Below, piece after piece: positions 1 to 12,900 of a stretch of DNA of 64,000 nucleotides. The position numbers and the translations under genes are program-made. The notes below the pieces were generated by a model that saw only the letters and a list, made by a program, of their open reading frames with translations, was not told the DNA's origin and searched no databases. This DNA is from Fragum whitleyi. Taxonomy: Eukaryota; Mollusca; Bivalvia; Cardiida; Cardiidae. Location: NCBI GenBank assembly GCA_948146395.1, contig OX411558.1:40195617-40259616 (forward strand), read 5' to 3'. Numbering within the stretch: the stretch's first letter is position 1; each line of letters starts with the position of its first letter.

Positions 1-181
1 TTATGATATCACATAGTTATTTTTAGAACAATGATATAATGCTTCTTTTTAGAAACTTGCATTTCAGTTAAAAACATCTTTGAAAACAAGACAAATAGAG
101 GTTTTAAAGCCTCGACAATGATCAATTCTCCAAACCTCATTAGATATTTTTTTCATACAAAACACTTAGTACGTATTATAT

Positions 182-345
182 ATATCTATCATCATGCCAA
201 ATATGAAGATTTTATCTAGAAAAGCATTGAAGTAATTGGCAATATTAAGGGTGGGTTTTTTTTAAGTTTGGCAGACAGACGGATGGACAACAGTAACACA
301 ATATGTCCCATTCTTATCCATGCATGAGGGGGCAAAACATGATGA
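182..345 (+). mobile_element. F4 repeat, partial copy
   Basis: ATCTATCATCATGCCAAATA, then the CAGACAGACGGATGGACA stretch and an end like GGGGGCAAAA. The 5' part is absent. Confidence 0.65.
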
Positions 346-1071
346 TTGTGACATCACAGTCAAATAATCTATAAAACATTGCATAAAGGTTAATATTAGC
401 TTCCTTTGTCATTTGGAACATCACACCACTATTTCTGTAAACTGCAATAGACCTCAGATGTTTAAAAGGCAGATGGGTATGCATTTTGTTAGGCGGATAT
501 AGAATAAGAAAAACTGGCGCGGAAACAACCGGCGCTATCTTTAAATTTATACCTTTAATAGTAAATAACGACTGAAAAATCTTAATTTTGAGAATGACGA
601 ATAGTTCTCAAAATTTAAGAATTTTCAGCCGTTATTTAAGAATCTAAAGATATTTATATAAGGATACCGACATCAAAAGTTTTCACTCAAAGTTTCTTGG
701 GCTAACGCCATTTTAAGTGACGTCATCGAGTTTTTACAAGGTTTCCCCAAAATTTTTAAAAATAGTCTTGTCTATGTACAACAGAGGTTGATCGTGAGAT
801 TGGCTGAGTGGTGTTTCAAAAGGCTCCTTTGTATGTGATAAACTTAGTTTTAGGATCCTGACTTTGTATCAAGTCAAAAGAATGTTCAAAAAGTAGAGAT
901 TGTCAAAATATATAGGGGATAATTATTTGTTTCAATGTAAAACTTATTGAGTGAATAACAAAAGTTGAAATCTGTGAATGAATGAAACAGAGTAAAAAAC
1001 ATGATGAGAAAAGAAGAAACTACTTATAACCAGAGCAATTTCTTCTTTACCTGCAATATTTTTCTGAAGAA
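346..1071. other. Downstream flank, no gene seen
   Basis: AT-rich DNA with the foldback at 541-660 and no ORF of interest. Confidence 0.5.
541..660. repeat. Foldback of about 75-110 nt
   Basis: AATAACGACTGAAAAATCTT ... AGAATTTTCAGCCGTTATTT around a short loop at about 598; outer TATCTTTAAATTTATA/ATCTAAAGATA also pairs. Confidence 0.72.
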
Positions 1072-2094
1072 AACTAGAAAGCCATGAATGGCTTGTGTCG
1101 CTCCACAGGCTTGAAAGTCTTGTAAAAACAAATGTTTTGACAAGATTTTTAGATATTTGGGGTTCTACTGATGTTGAAAATGATTTTCAACTATAAAACA
1201 AATAGAGAAATGACCTCCACTCTTAAAAAACATATTTTTCATCAAATCAAAATAATTTTTGGCTGCATGATGATGGGTCACGCAAAAATCATACCAAAAA
1301 TGTTTGATTGATATCCATCTGTTACATTCTGAGGAAATGATTTTCATAGTTTCCACTATTTAACATATTGAGAAATGACCTCCGCCCATGAAATACATAT
1401 TTTTCATCCAATCAAAATAATTTTTGGTACACTGATAAAGGATCACTCAAGGATCATTCCAGTGAAATTTGGTTGATATCCATCAGTTACATTCTGAGAA
1501 AATGATTTTCAAAGTTTCCTCTATATAACATCTAGAGAATTGACCTCCGCCCATAAAATGCACATTTTCCATCCGATCACAATGATTTTTTGTAGACTGA
1601 CGAAGGGTCACTCAAGGATCATTCCAGTGAAATTTGGTTGATATCCATCAGTTACATTCTGAGAAAATGATTTTCAAAGTTTCCACTATATAACATCTAG
1701 AGAATTGACCTCCGCCCATAAAATGCACATTTTCCATTCGATCACAATGATTTTTTGTAGACTGATAAAGGGTCAGCCAAGGATCATTCATGTAAAATTT
1801 AATTGGTATCCATTGATTAGAATCTGAGAAAACTCACTTTTTACCATATTTGGAAATTAGCCACGCCCATTAAATCCATGTTTTTCATTGGATCAAAATT
1901 TCTTGAACAACTTTGAAAGAGGGTCATCCAAGGATCATTCCTGTGAAGTTTGGTTGAAATTTATTCAGTAGTTTCTGAGGAGAAGATTTTTAAAGAAAAG
2001 TTTACGACCTGACGCACACACGCACGGACGGACGCACGACGGACACAACGCCATGACAATAGCCCCAGTGGCTTTCAGTCAGTGGAGCTAAAAA
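1072..2094 (+). mobile_element. F3 repeat (ACTAGAAAGCC...GGAGCTAAAAA), copy a
   Basis: Starts with a small hairpin (AGCCATGAATGGCTT) and GCTCCACAGGC. Four to five subunits of about 180 bp contain 'GATATCCATCAGTTACATTC'. Ends after GCCATGACAATAGCCCC with GTGGAGCTAAAAA. Confidence 0.82.
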
Positions 2095-2702
2095 TCATGA
2101 ATGGCAGAACCATGAAATGAAAGATTTAACTAACTTGCTGAAAATATGATAGCAAAATGATATGAAAATCTAAGGATAAATTTTCTGACAGCGTGTTGTT
2201 TTAAATGTGATTTTGAAAGCAAATATAGCAAAAAGAATGACAGCAGGGTACATAATGATCATTTGGTAACGGGTTTTTTTTCAGCACTAGAGCTGCTTGA
2301 GCAGCTGATTTGCTCCACAGGCCTGAATCTACTGTAATGCTTAGACAAGAATTTAAGTGAATGAATAAATGTTTATTACAGGTAAATAAGTGTTTTTAAG
2401 TGTCACATGCTGAATTATTTCTGCAATGAAAAATTCAAGATCGATGAATAAAATATAGAAAATTTACCTCCAATTGCTAAACTACATATTTTTCATCCAA
2501 TCACAATAATTTTGTGCAGTCTGATAATGGGTCACCTAAGGAACATTCCACTAAAATTTCATTGATATCCATTTGTTAGGTTCTGTGAAAATAATTTTCA
2601 AATTTTCCACTAAATAACATAAGTTAAATGACCTCTGCCAATAAAATACATTTTTTTCATCTGGGCACAAACATTTTTTGTAGACTAATAAATGGTCAAT
2701 GC

Positions 2703-3481
2703 AGGATGAATCAAGTGAAATTTGGTTGATATCCAATAAAATTCTGAGCAAATCATTGTCCAAGTTTTCACTATATAACATAAAGAGAAATGATCTCTAC
2801 CTATAACAGACCTATTTTTCATCTTATCACATTATTAGCTCACCTGAGCACGAAGTGCTCAAGGTGAGCTATTGTGGTTAGGTGGATGTCCGTCGTGCGT
2901 CGTGCGATGTCCGTCGTCATCATTTGCCTTGTATGCACTCTAGAGGCCACATTTTTTGCCCGATCAACCTGAATTTTGGTCAGAATGATTGTCTTGATCA
3001 AATCTCGGACGAGTTCAAAATTGGGCCAACTGGGGTCAAAAACTAGGTCACGGGGTCAAATCTAAGAAAAACCTTGTATGCACTCTAGAGGCCACATTTT
3101 TTGCCCGATCAACCTGAATTTTGGTCAAAATGATTGTCTTGATGAAATCTCCGACGAGTTTGAAATTGGGTCAACTTGGGTCAAAAACTAGGTCACGGGG
3201 TCAAATCTAAGAAAAACCTTGTATGCACTCTAGAGGCCACATTTTTTGCCCGATCAACCTGAATTTTGGTCAGAATGATTGTCTTGATGAAATCTCGAAC
3301 GAGCTCGAAATTGGGTTAATTAGGGTCAAAAACTAGGTCACGAGGTCAAATCTAAGGAAAACCTTGTATGCACTCTAGAGGCCACATTTTTTGCCCGATC
3401 AACCTGAAATTTGGTCTAAATGATTGTCTTGATCAAATCTCGGACGATTTGGAAATTGGGTCAACTGGGGTCAAAAACAAG
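2703..3481. repeat. Segment tandemly duplicated (source copy)
   Basis: The F3 flank at about 2703-2833 plus the right end and first units of the 145-bp element are repeated from 3482 on, with few changes. Junction is caaaaacaAGG/atgaatc, sharing AGG with both parents, so microhomology-mediated or unequal exchange fits. Confidence 0.8.
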
Positions 3482-5565
3482 GATGAATCAAGTGAAATTT
3501 GGTTGATATCCAATAAAATTCTGAGCAAATCATTGTCCAAGTTTTCACTATAAAACATAAAGAGAAATGATCTCTACCTATAACAGACCTATTTTTCATC
3601 TAATCACATTATTAGCTCACCTGAGCACGAAGTGCTCAAGGTGAGCTATTGTGGTTAGGTGGATGTCTGTCGTGCGTCGTGCCATGTCCGTAGTCAACAT
3701 TTGCCTTGTATGTACTCTAGAGGCCACATTTTTTGCCCGATCAACCTGAATTTGGTCAGAATGATTGTCTTGATCAAATCTCCGACGAGTTCAAAATTGG
3801 GCCAACTGGGGTCAAAAACTAGGTCACGGGGTCAAATCTAAGAAAAACCTTGTATGATCTCTAGAGGCCACATTTTTTGCCCGATCAACCTGAATTTTGG
3901 TCAGAATGATTGTCTTGATGAAATCTCCGACGAGTTTGAAATTGGGTCAACTTGGGTCAAAAACTAGGTCACGGGGTCAAATCTAAGAAAAACCTTGTAG
4001 GTACTCTAAAGGCCACATTTTTTGCCTGATCAACCTGAAATTTGGTCAGAGTGATTGTCTTGATGAAATCTCCAACGAATTTGAAATTGGGTCAACTTGG
4101 GTCAAAAACTAGGTCACGGGGTCAAATCTAAGAAAAACCTTGTAGGTACTCTAGAGGCCACATTTTTTGGCCGATCAACTTGAAATTTGGTCAGAATGAT
4201 TGTCTTGATCAAATCTCGGACGATTTCGAAATTGGGTCAACTGGGGTCAAAAACAAGGTCACGGGGTCAAATCTAAGAAAAACCTTGTAGGCACTCAAGA
4301 GGCCACATTTTTTGCCCGATCAACCTGAATTTTGGTCAGAATGATTGTCTTGATCAAATCTCGGACCAGTTCAAAATTGGGCCAACTGGGGTCAAAAACT
4401 AGGTCTCGGGGTCAAATCTAAGAAAAACCTTGTATGATCTCTAGAGGCCACATTTTTTGCCCGATCAACCTGAATTTTGGTCAGAATGATTGTCTTGATG
4501 AAATCTCGGATGAGCTCGAAATTGGGTCAACTTGGGTCAAAAACTAGGTCAACGGGTCAAATCTAAGAAAAACCTTGTAGGTACTCTAGAGGCCACATTT
4601 TTTGCCTGATCAACCTGAAATTTGGTCAGAATGATTGTCTTGATGAAATCTCCGACGAATTTGAAATTGGGTCAACTTGGGTCAAAAACTAGGTCACGGG
4701 GTCAAATCTAAGAAAAACCTTGTAGGTACTCTAGAGGCCACATTTTTTGCCCGATCAACCTGAAATTTGGTCAGAATGATTGTCTTGATCAAATCTCGGA
4801 CGATTTCGAAATTGGGTCAACTGGGGTCAAAAACAAGGTCACGGGGTCAAATCTAAGAAAAACCTTGTAGGCACTCAAGAGGCCACATTTTTTGCCAGAT
4901 CAACCTGAAATTTGGTCAGAATGATTGGCTTGATGAAATCTTGGACAAGTTTGAAATTGGGTCAACTGGGGTCAAAAACTAGGTCACGGGGTCAAATCTA
5001 AGAAAAACCTTGTAAGCACTCTAGAGGCCACATTTTTTGCCCGTTCAACCTGAATTTTGGTCAGAATAATTGTCTTGATGAAATCTCGGACAAGTTCGAA
5101 ATTGGGTCAACTGGGCTCAAAAAATAGGTCACAGGGTCAAATCTAAGAAAAACCTTGTATGCACTCTAAGGGCTACATTTTTTGCTCGATCAACCTGAAA
5201 TTTGGTCAGAATGATTGTCTTGATGAAATCTCAGACAAGTTTGAAATTGGGTCATCTGCGGTCAAAAACTAGGTCACAGGGTCAAATCTAAGAAAAACCT
5301 TGTATGCACTCAAGGGGCCATATTTTTAGCGCAACCAACCTAAAATTTGGTCAGAATGTTTATCTTGATGAAACCTCGGACAAGTTTGAAATCGGGTCAA
5401 GTGGGGTCAAAAAGTAGGTCACGGGGTCAAAGTTGTATAGAAGCAACAGCTTTGTTTAGCTCAGTCATTCATCATTCTATCTCTCATTCTTCTTTTGAAA
5501 ATTTTAGACAGTTAGTTCATTCAGGTGAGCGATTAAGGGCCACTATGGCCCTCTTGTTTTTTTAG
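2834..5565 (-). mobile_element. Hairpin-ended element with 145-bp tandem core (family F1), copy a
   Basis: Minus orientation: begins AACAAGAGGGCCATAGTGGC and ends with a GAGCAC/GTGCTC hairpin then GGTGAGCTAA. The core is about 16 units of 145 bp (start points 2927, 3072, 3217 and so on). It interrupts an F3 repeat (2285-2833 and 5566-5889) at a T-rich site. Part of it is tandemly duplicated. No coding capacity beyond short ORFs made by the repeat. Confidence 0.85.
2927..5440 (-). repeat. 145-bp tandem repeat array
   Basis: Units carry fixed blocks (CTCTAGAGGCCAC, GAATGATTGTCTTGAT, AAAACTAGGTCACGGGGTC). Period is 145 bp, that is 48 codons plus 1 nt, so each unit shifts frame and the array cannot be one protein repeat. 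Interrupted at 3482-3704 by a duplicated flank. Confidence 0.92.
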
Positions 5566-6185
5566 AGACTGAGAAAAGGTCACTCAAGGATCATTCCAGT
5601 GAAATTTGGTTGATATCCATCAATTAGATTCTGAGAAAAGTAACATACTACCATATGGAAATTAGCAATGCCGATTAAAGCCCTATTTTTCATTGGATCA
5701 AAAATCCTTGAACAACTTTGAGAGAGGGTCACCCAAGGATCATTCCTGTGAAGTTTGGTTAAAATTCATCCTGCAGTTTCTGAGGAGAAGATTTTCAAAG
5801 AAAAAGTTTACGACCGAACGGATGGATACAAAACGGACACAGCGCCATGACAATAGCCCCCATGGCCTTTGGTCAGTGGAGCTAAAAATTACTTATTGAT
5901 AAAGCAAACAGAAATAAACATTGCATAGACTCAAATTTCTTTTTACACAAAGCTTTGTGTAGATGATATATCTTCCAATATGTGAAGTTACTTATACAAG
6001 GGTATAAATTTTAAAGCACCTAATTCTTTCTTAAGCTGAAAGCCCATTTAATCCACTGTATCATTGAATGATATGTGCAAAACTATAGCATGTAGAGAGC
6101 ATATAAATAAAGAGATATAGGCCCTTACAAATTTTTGCACTACTGCCTTGATATCAATGGGTCAGGTCAAACTACTGTAGGTGCA

Positions 6186-6520
6186 TACAGTTGATATTGA
6201 TCGAGCGACCACTTCTATTAAGCGACCAATTTTATTAAGCGACCAGCATAAAAAGTCCCCTCACCGTAAGTAAATTCTCTGGAAAAGAGGACATTCTTAA
6301 CGAAAAAATGGTTATTGTTGAATATTATGTTGTTGGAACCCATTAGAATCCTAATGGGTTCAAACATCATAAGATTCAGTACGACTTGACCAACAATCTA
6401 TAAATGCTATCAAAACAAACTGTCACTTTTATCATGGTATTTTGTACTAAGCGACCATTCCCATAAACGACCGCTTTTTGGTGGTCCCTTAAGTGGTCAC
6501 TTAACACAAGTTTTACTGTA
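6186..6520. mobile_element. MITE with TACAGT ends, copy 1
   Basis: Ends TACAGT...GACCACTT in both directions, centre is a hairpin (GAACCCATTAGAATCCTAATGGGTTC region). 335 bp; a second copy at 18032-18366 shares ends and centre. TA at the ends fits Tc1/mariner-type insertion. Confidence 0.82.
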
Positions 6521-6539
6521 TTAATATCTAGGCACAAAC

Positions 6540-6577
6540 AGTAGTTTTGCACTGATCTATTGATATGCCGATTTATT
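6540..6577 (-). promoter_or_regulatory. Candidate poly(A) signal of DNAJC10
   Basis: AATAAA on the minus strand (6577-6572), about 330 nt after the stop, followed by a GT-rich stretch (CTACTGTTTGTGCC). It is the only canonical hexamer I saw between the stop and the MITE at 6186-6520. Confidence 0.4.
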
Positions 6578-6906
6578 GATATGCCCACAAAATGGCAGGT
6601 ACACCTGTTTTGCAAGGAGCAATCAATATTTGGAAGTTCATTTTGTCAGGAAAAAAATTAAAAGAATGTAAAAATATTAAGTGAAATTCATTTTTTCAGT
6701 CTAAAACACCGGAAGACATTTTTGTACAATCAGTCTTGTATCAACCCATCAATTTGTATATATTTCTTCAACGATTTACCTGAGCTCTTTTCTTCAGACC
6801 AATAAAAAAAGTAGGATTGTGCAGGAATTGATTCATGGAGCTGACAGCTGAATCAAGATCGACTGTATAAAGGGTTGATGTAAAACAAATAAACAGTAAA
6901 ATCAGA

Positions 6907-6951
6907 TCACAATTCATCATCTGGGCGGGTTTTATTCTTTAATCTCGGCTT
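6907..6951 (-). CDS. DNAJC10: DNAJC10 exon 21: C-terminus with DDEL
   Basis: [14 protein letters not shown] then TGA. Acceptor is a strong CTATTTTCAG in phase 0 with exon 20. The DDEL end is a KDEL-type ER retrieval signal, as expected for a luminal ERdj5. This short exon was found by searching the minus strand for a KDEL-like end. Confidence 0.88.
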   Translation of the reverse strand, partial: KPRLKNKTRPDDEL

Positions 6952-9900
6952 CTGAAAATAGAAATCGGTTAAATTTAGGTATTCAAGATGGACCACGGAA
7001 AATCAACGTCTAGCTCCTTGGCCGAGTGGTGAGCAGGCTCAATTGTAACCTGGTGGAGGGTAGAGTGTTTGGGCAGTACACTTTGTCCACCCAGCTGTAA
7101 AAGTTAGTAGCAGTGGTTAGAAACCATTGCCTCTCTCTCTATGTGCAGGATAAGATCTGGTATGAGTTAGGACCATGATGGAAACAAGAGTCATTTGACC
7201 CTTTATCGTGTTATCCTCTAGTTTAAAAAAAGAACAAAGTGATTAGCACAAAAAAACAATGAAGGCAGATTACAAACTAGAAATTGCTTAAATCTATCTA
7301 TCTGGTTATGTCTGATATGAAAAATATTTCTTGAGAATACCAAGATACCAAGAAAATTTTCTTTCAATAAATTATAGTCACCTTCTTGGATTACGCTTTG
7401 ATGATATTAAAATTTATCACACTGAGAAACCCCAAGATTTCACTGCCAGGAATAGTTTTTGTGGGTTTTTTTTGATATCCAATCACTCATAAAGAGTGGG
7501 GATATTCAAATAACAAATATTGTTTACATGATGATAACGATTAAACAATTTTTTCAGGGCATTTATTGGATTCAGCTTTGATTCAAGTCAATTTTGTTTC
7601 CTAGCAACCTGTTAATTTAAGAAAGCTTCTGTGGTTGATCAAGATATACTACTTGCTAAAAAATGTTCATTGATTGATTGATTGAATGGGGTTTTACGCC
7701 GCTTTCAACATTATTTCAGTTATATCGCGGCGGCTGGAGCACCTAACAATGGGTTCCTGGTGTTTCTTTCACCAGTACAACCACCACATTCTTTCCTAGC
7801 CTCAAGCCGCTATCTCACATAGGTCTACGATTATCAACCCATTGGTGAGAGACAAATAGTCGGAAAGAATGAGTGCCGCCGTCGGGGATCGAACCCGCGA
7901 ACTCTAGATTGACAGTCTGACGCGCTACCAACTGCGCTATGACGGCGGCTAAAAAAAAAAAAAAAAAATGTTCATAGAGTGCCCTTTCGTAAAAATATTG
8001 ATAGAAATAAATGATTTAACCTAATGTGGACATGTACACTGACACCGGCATTCTAGGGTATGAGAATAGCCCTTCTGAGACTCGGTCCTGTTCAAGCTTA
8101 AAATGTTCAAAGCGAGCAATTTCATATCCTGAACTCACAGTCAGAATTTTCCCAGTCTTACCTGAGGTATATTTTCTAGAACAAACTGTGTTATTTCTTC
8201 TGCATTCTGACTTGCTATATCCCAACCATAGTAATTCTGAAATAATGAGACAGATTTTCCTATATGTAACATTTAATATAAGAAAACAAACAGATTGCAT
8301 AAATTGGAAAATATTTTGTTTTTCCAATGCTTAAAGATGGTTAAGTTCCGATACATCAAATAAGAGTACTTGAAGTTGAGGCTCTGAAAGTACAGTAATA
8401 TTTATGGTCATTTACATAGAGGATAACTGTTTGTTTCAGTGTTAGATTGGTATATATTTCATTGAGAGAATAACAATTACCATATTTTCATGAGTGGCAA
8501 AGCAATGAGTGAAGAGATAGTGTTTGTTGTTCAAAAAATGAAATATAAATCAATCTTACTTAAAAAATCAAATGATAATTGTATTTCTTTAATGCTAAAA
8601 CAGGACAAACTGTGAAAAGTTTGGTACAAAGTTACTGAAAGCAGGTCAATTTGTATGTGATTGCTAATCAAAATCAACATGATGTCAATAAAATTTTGTT
8701 TGTTGGGCTTCATTCAGATAATGCTTCATATTACAAAATTAACGAAACCAGAGTATAATTTTTTGATAATTTAACTGTTTTGACGGTGAGATTTTAACGT
8801 GATTATCTACCATTATTCCATGATAAACTACCAGAAAGAATTAAAGAAATAATTCTTACCAAATCCAATCTTTTTTGAAATGCAAAAATAAGTCATATTC
8901 ATATCCTAATCATATTATGCATAAAAAATCTACTTTCTACGATATTTATAGTTGGAAAGGTAATTTTGAAAATGAACACTTAATGAAAGTAAAATTGTAG
9001 TGGGTGTGGTCTAAAGGTAGAGCCTTGGCCTCTTGACTCAAAGGTCCTGAGTTCAATTCCCTAAAACAGCTGTCGATTTTAGTTCTTTCATTGGCCTTCA
9101 CATGCAGCGCGAATACTGGTAAATATTCCAGGAAGCAGAATCGAGACGAATTAATCTAAGTGGTAATTTTTTTTCCCCAATCCATATAAGATAATGAGGT
9201 TTCAACCAAGTAAATTTCTCCAAAAAAGGTCTGAGACTATAGAGGTAAAATTGACTCTATCTCACCAGCTTACGGACAAAGGTCCTCTCTTGTGTACAAT
9301 AAAGGGTCAATTCATGTTTTTGAGGGCTTAACATTTGCAGAGACCTGAAAAATGGTTTAACAACTGAGACAGTGCCTTCTCTTGTTTACAATCTACAATA
9401 TCTAGTTTATTACTCACCTGAGTTTGTCCACTAGATGATCCAGGATAAAATCTGACAGATGGATAAGAATGAACACCAGCTTGTTGACATAGCGCCCTCT
9501 CTTGGGTGCAATCTACTTTGCCAGCTTTTGCTGAACCTTCTAAATCCTACAAAATAATATTAAGATTACAAAAATAATTCCATTTCTATTGAGCAGTTAA
9601 GTCTGTTAAGCTACCCTTTCCTTTAGATTATCAAACTTAAATACCTAACTTAAGGAAGTGAGCCGGTAATAGTTCTGCAGCATTTTGAAACTTATGATAT
9701 TTCACAATGTTAACCGAGGTTTCCTGATGAAATCATTAAGAAACCTTGGTTAACTCTGTTAAAGTTCATGACTTCTGAACCTTGTGTAAACTTATCATTC
9801 ATTGTTATTGTGAATAAAATTCTTTTCTAGAAAAAAGCTCAAATCAAAGAGCTGAAAGTACAGGAATACCTAATTGTGGCTGAATATTTCATTTTTAATT

Positions 9901-12900
9901 TACATTAGTTTTATACACAACTCAGGCCAAAAAGAGGAGTCAAAATTCCCTAAGCAAATGTCTACTAATCACATTCCTTTTTTACTCAACCCATGCTAGC
10001 CCAACAAAACACACATTTCAAAATTTGCTTTAAAGTAAGCTTAAGCTCGGAAATTATCCTCTTAAAAGAAACACTGAAACACAGGACAGGCATATGACAA
10101 ATTTGATTGAGTTTATATCCTAGATTATCGAAATAAGAAACAGTAGATAGTACTTACATTGGCTACTTTTTCAAACTCTGGTTTGAATATTTGACAATGC
10201 CCACACCACGGAGCATAAAAATCAACAATCCAGGGATCTGAACTAGGTGCAACTCTATTTGAAAATTTGTTCCATGTTAAAGTCTCCACCTTTGAGGGCA
10301 GAAAATCAAATGCCCAGGCTCTTAATGATTCTGCATCTCTGTGCCAGCCATTGTATATACTGAAAATATGAAGAAGATATACCTGATGAAAGACAGGTCA
10401 TGAGATTTTCTCTGAACTTAACCGAGTCTAGAATAGAAATGCTATTGAGTTAAGGTTAATATCAGCTTGTCTCTTATTCTCACACAAACTACACTTTTGT
10501 TAAGTTCAAATCAATTTTGGAATGCTGAGGCAACAGAAATACTGCAATAACTTTCATTAGATGATTTCATGTTGACATAATATAAAGAGCTATCTTAAAC
10601 AAGTGAGACAAGGATATCTCTGATGGCTGTTTCCCTTTGGATGACAAGGGTAGCTATGCAAGAAAATAGTTTGTTTCATTTCAAAGTTGATTATATTAAT
10701 TGATTGAATGGAGTTTAACGGCGCTTTCAACATTTTTTTCAGTTCTATCGCGGCTGTTGGAACACCTAACGATGGTTTCCTGGTATTTCTCTCACCAGTT
10801 CAACCACCATATCCTTTCCAGCTGCTATCTCACATAGGTCTAGGATTATCAAACCCATTGGTGAGAGACAAATAGTCAAAACGAATGCCGCCATCGGGGA
10901 TCGAACCTGGGACCTCTAGAGTGACAGTCCAACTTGCTACCAACTGCGCTATGATGGCAGCTAAAATTGATTATAACATGATGGTGTAAAACACATATAT
11001 GAAATAAGAGGATTACATAAAACTTTATTCAAAATAAAATTTATATATGTCATTTGTTTACTGTGTGTAGAAAGCTCCGCCCATTTATGACGTCATATTT
11101 CATATTCAATGGGAACATTGATGCCTTTGAAGTCATAAAACCAACATGCTAAATCACCAAATTCCTTTTCTATGAAATTCTTCCAATGTCAATATCAATA
11201 TCCACCCTCAGATTTTACTTTTTGCATATAACTCCTCCTTGATCAGACTTAATTTATGGACACATCAAAGCCAAAATGAAGTAATTTCATAATTAAATGA
11301 GCATTCAAAGCAATATGTATTTTCACTATATTGATTGATCACAATAGCTCACCTTTAGCCCTTTTTTTAGTTGAAAAAGCATTATAGAAATAAAAACATT
11401 TAGTCGGATGAATTCTTTTGAAAAGGGTCATAAAACAGTAGAGATCTCCAATCCAATTTTAATTGACAATCCAAATCACTAAGTTTGACCCCATTTAAAA
11501 CCAAACTAGAACTGTAGCAGAGCGGACTTATACCTCCCACCAGCACTTTGTCAGAATGCAAGTGCAGGATGTATTTGTAACAAATATTGAGGTCATGTGC
11601 AGCATTTGCATGAATTTTCATGATTCTAGGTCACTTGGTTCTTGAGTTAGAGTCCAGAAATGAAAATTGAAAAAAAAAAAAGATTGACTGTGACCTTGAC
11701 CTTTGACCAATTAGACCAAAAAACAATAGGCACGTCATTGAGTCATAAGCAACATTTGCATAAAGTTTCATAATTCAAGGTTGCTTGGCTCTTGAGTTAG
11801 AGTCCAGAAACGAAAATTGACCGTGACCTTGACCTTTGACCTATGTGACCCAAAAACAATAGGGCAATTCCTTGTGTCATAAGGAACATTTGTATTAAGT
11901 TTCATGATTGCAGGTCACTTGGTTTTCGAGTTAGAGTCCGGAAACGAAAAGGTCTAGGGACGGATGGACAGACAGAAAGACATGGTGAAACCAATATACC
12001 CCCACCTACTTCGTAGGTGGGGGGGTTATAACAACCAAGGATGAATTTAACTAACTGGTGAGACTGTCCCCTAGCATTTTGAGGATAAAGACAGAAGTTT
12101 GGGTATTGACACAAGCCAAAATCAACACTATGAGCAATCTACACATGTATATTTTTTTAATCTCTTAAAGTAGTTTCCACACTGATAAGACTCTCCACTT
12201 GCTTAAGCTGGTTATAGTAGTAAGTTTAGAATATGAGCTACCTTTTTGTTGTTGACACAAACTAGATTGTTCTACACAATCTACAATACTTAGATGTTTT
12301 AAATTCAGGGCTTAAACAAGAGAGGTTATGATGTCCTAAAAATGTATTTTTATGAAAACCCTATATTGTGGATACTCATTGGAATCGTCTTGAGACAATT
12401 CCATTGAGTATCCACATCATAGGATTTATTTGAAAAATAATGGGTGTTGTTGTTATTTTCTTATTTTCTATTTTGAAAGCAAATCATTCCCTTTATCTTG
12501 AGCTGTGTTACTCTATGTACCCTTTAATCTCCCAAAACAAGAGGACCAAGATTGCCCTTTATTCACCCATCTTAGTATCTTTCACTCTATTAAAACATAA
12601 TAAAACTTACTGATAAGACCCTCCCCTAGCATTTGGTGGGTATAGTCGTACATTAGGGTATGAGCTAACTTGTTGTTGTTGACACAAGCTAGAGTGTTCC
12701 ACACAATCTACCATCCCAACATATATATTCTTTGTATCTTTCAACCTCTGAAAAAAGTAGAAACGGCTAGCAAAACAAGAGCACCGCCTACGGGTGCCTA
12801 CGCTCGGCTGTCGAGTGCTGGATGGTGGGAAAAAATCCAAGTGGAAAAAGGGGCATAATTTGCACAAAATGCATCTAGAGTTATCCCCCTTGATAGCATA

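Larger units (their letters stand above)
2285..5889 (+). mobile_element. F3 repeat, copy b, split by the 145-bp element
   Basis: Left part from CACTAGAGCTGCTTGAGCAG to about 2833; right part from about 5566 to GTGGAGCTAAAAA at 5889. Subunits match the F3 copy at 1.1-2.1 kb, which gives the uninterrupted order. Confidence 0.8.

Noticed and set aside
2834..5565. CRISPR array (regular repeats)
   Set aside because: Units are 145 bp, degenerate and without unique spacers; this is eukaryotic DNA.
7876..7950. tRNA gene (GTC anticodon-like loop)
   Set aside because: The sequence is the head of a SINE with a 200-bp body and CAAT tail, present in several worn copies; the anticodon stem is imperfect.
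8016..8334. 102-103-codon ORFs on both strands over exon 20
   Set aside because: They only overlap the true 75-nt exon, which has clear splice sites; the rest is intron in a chance open frame.
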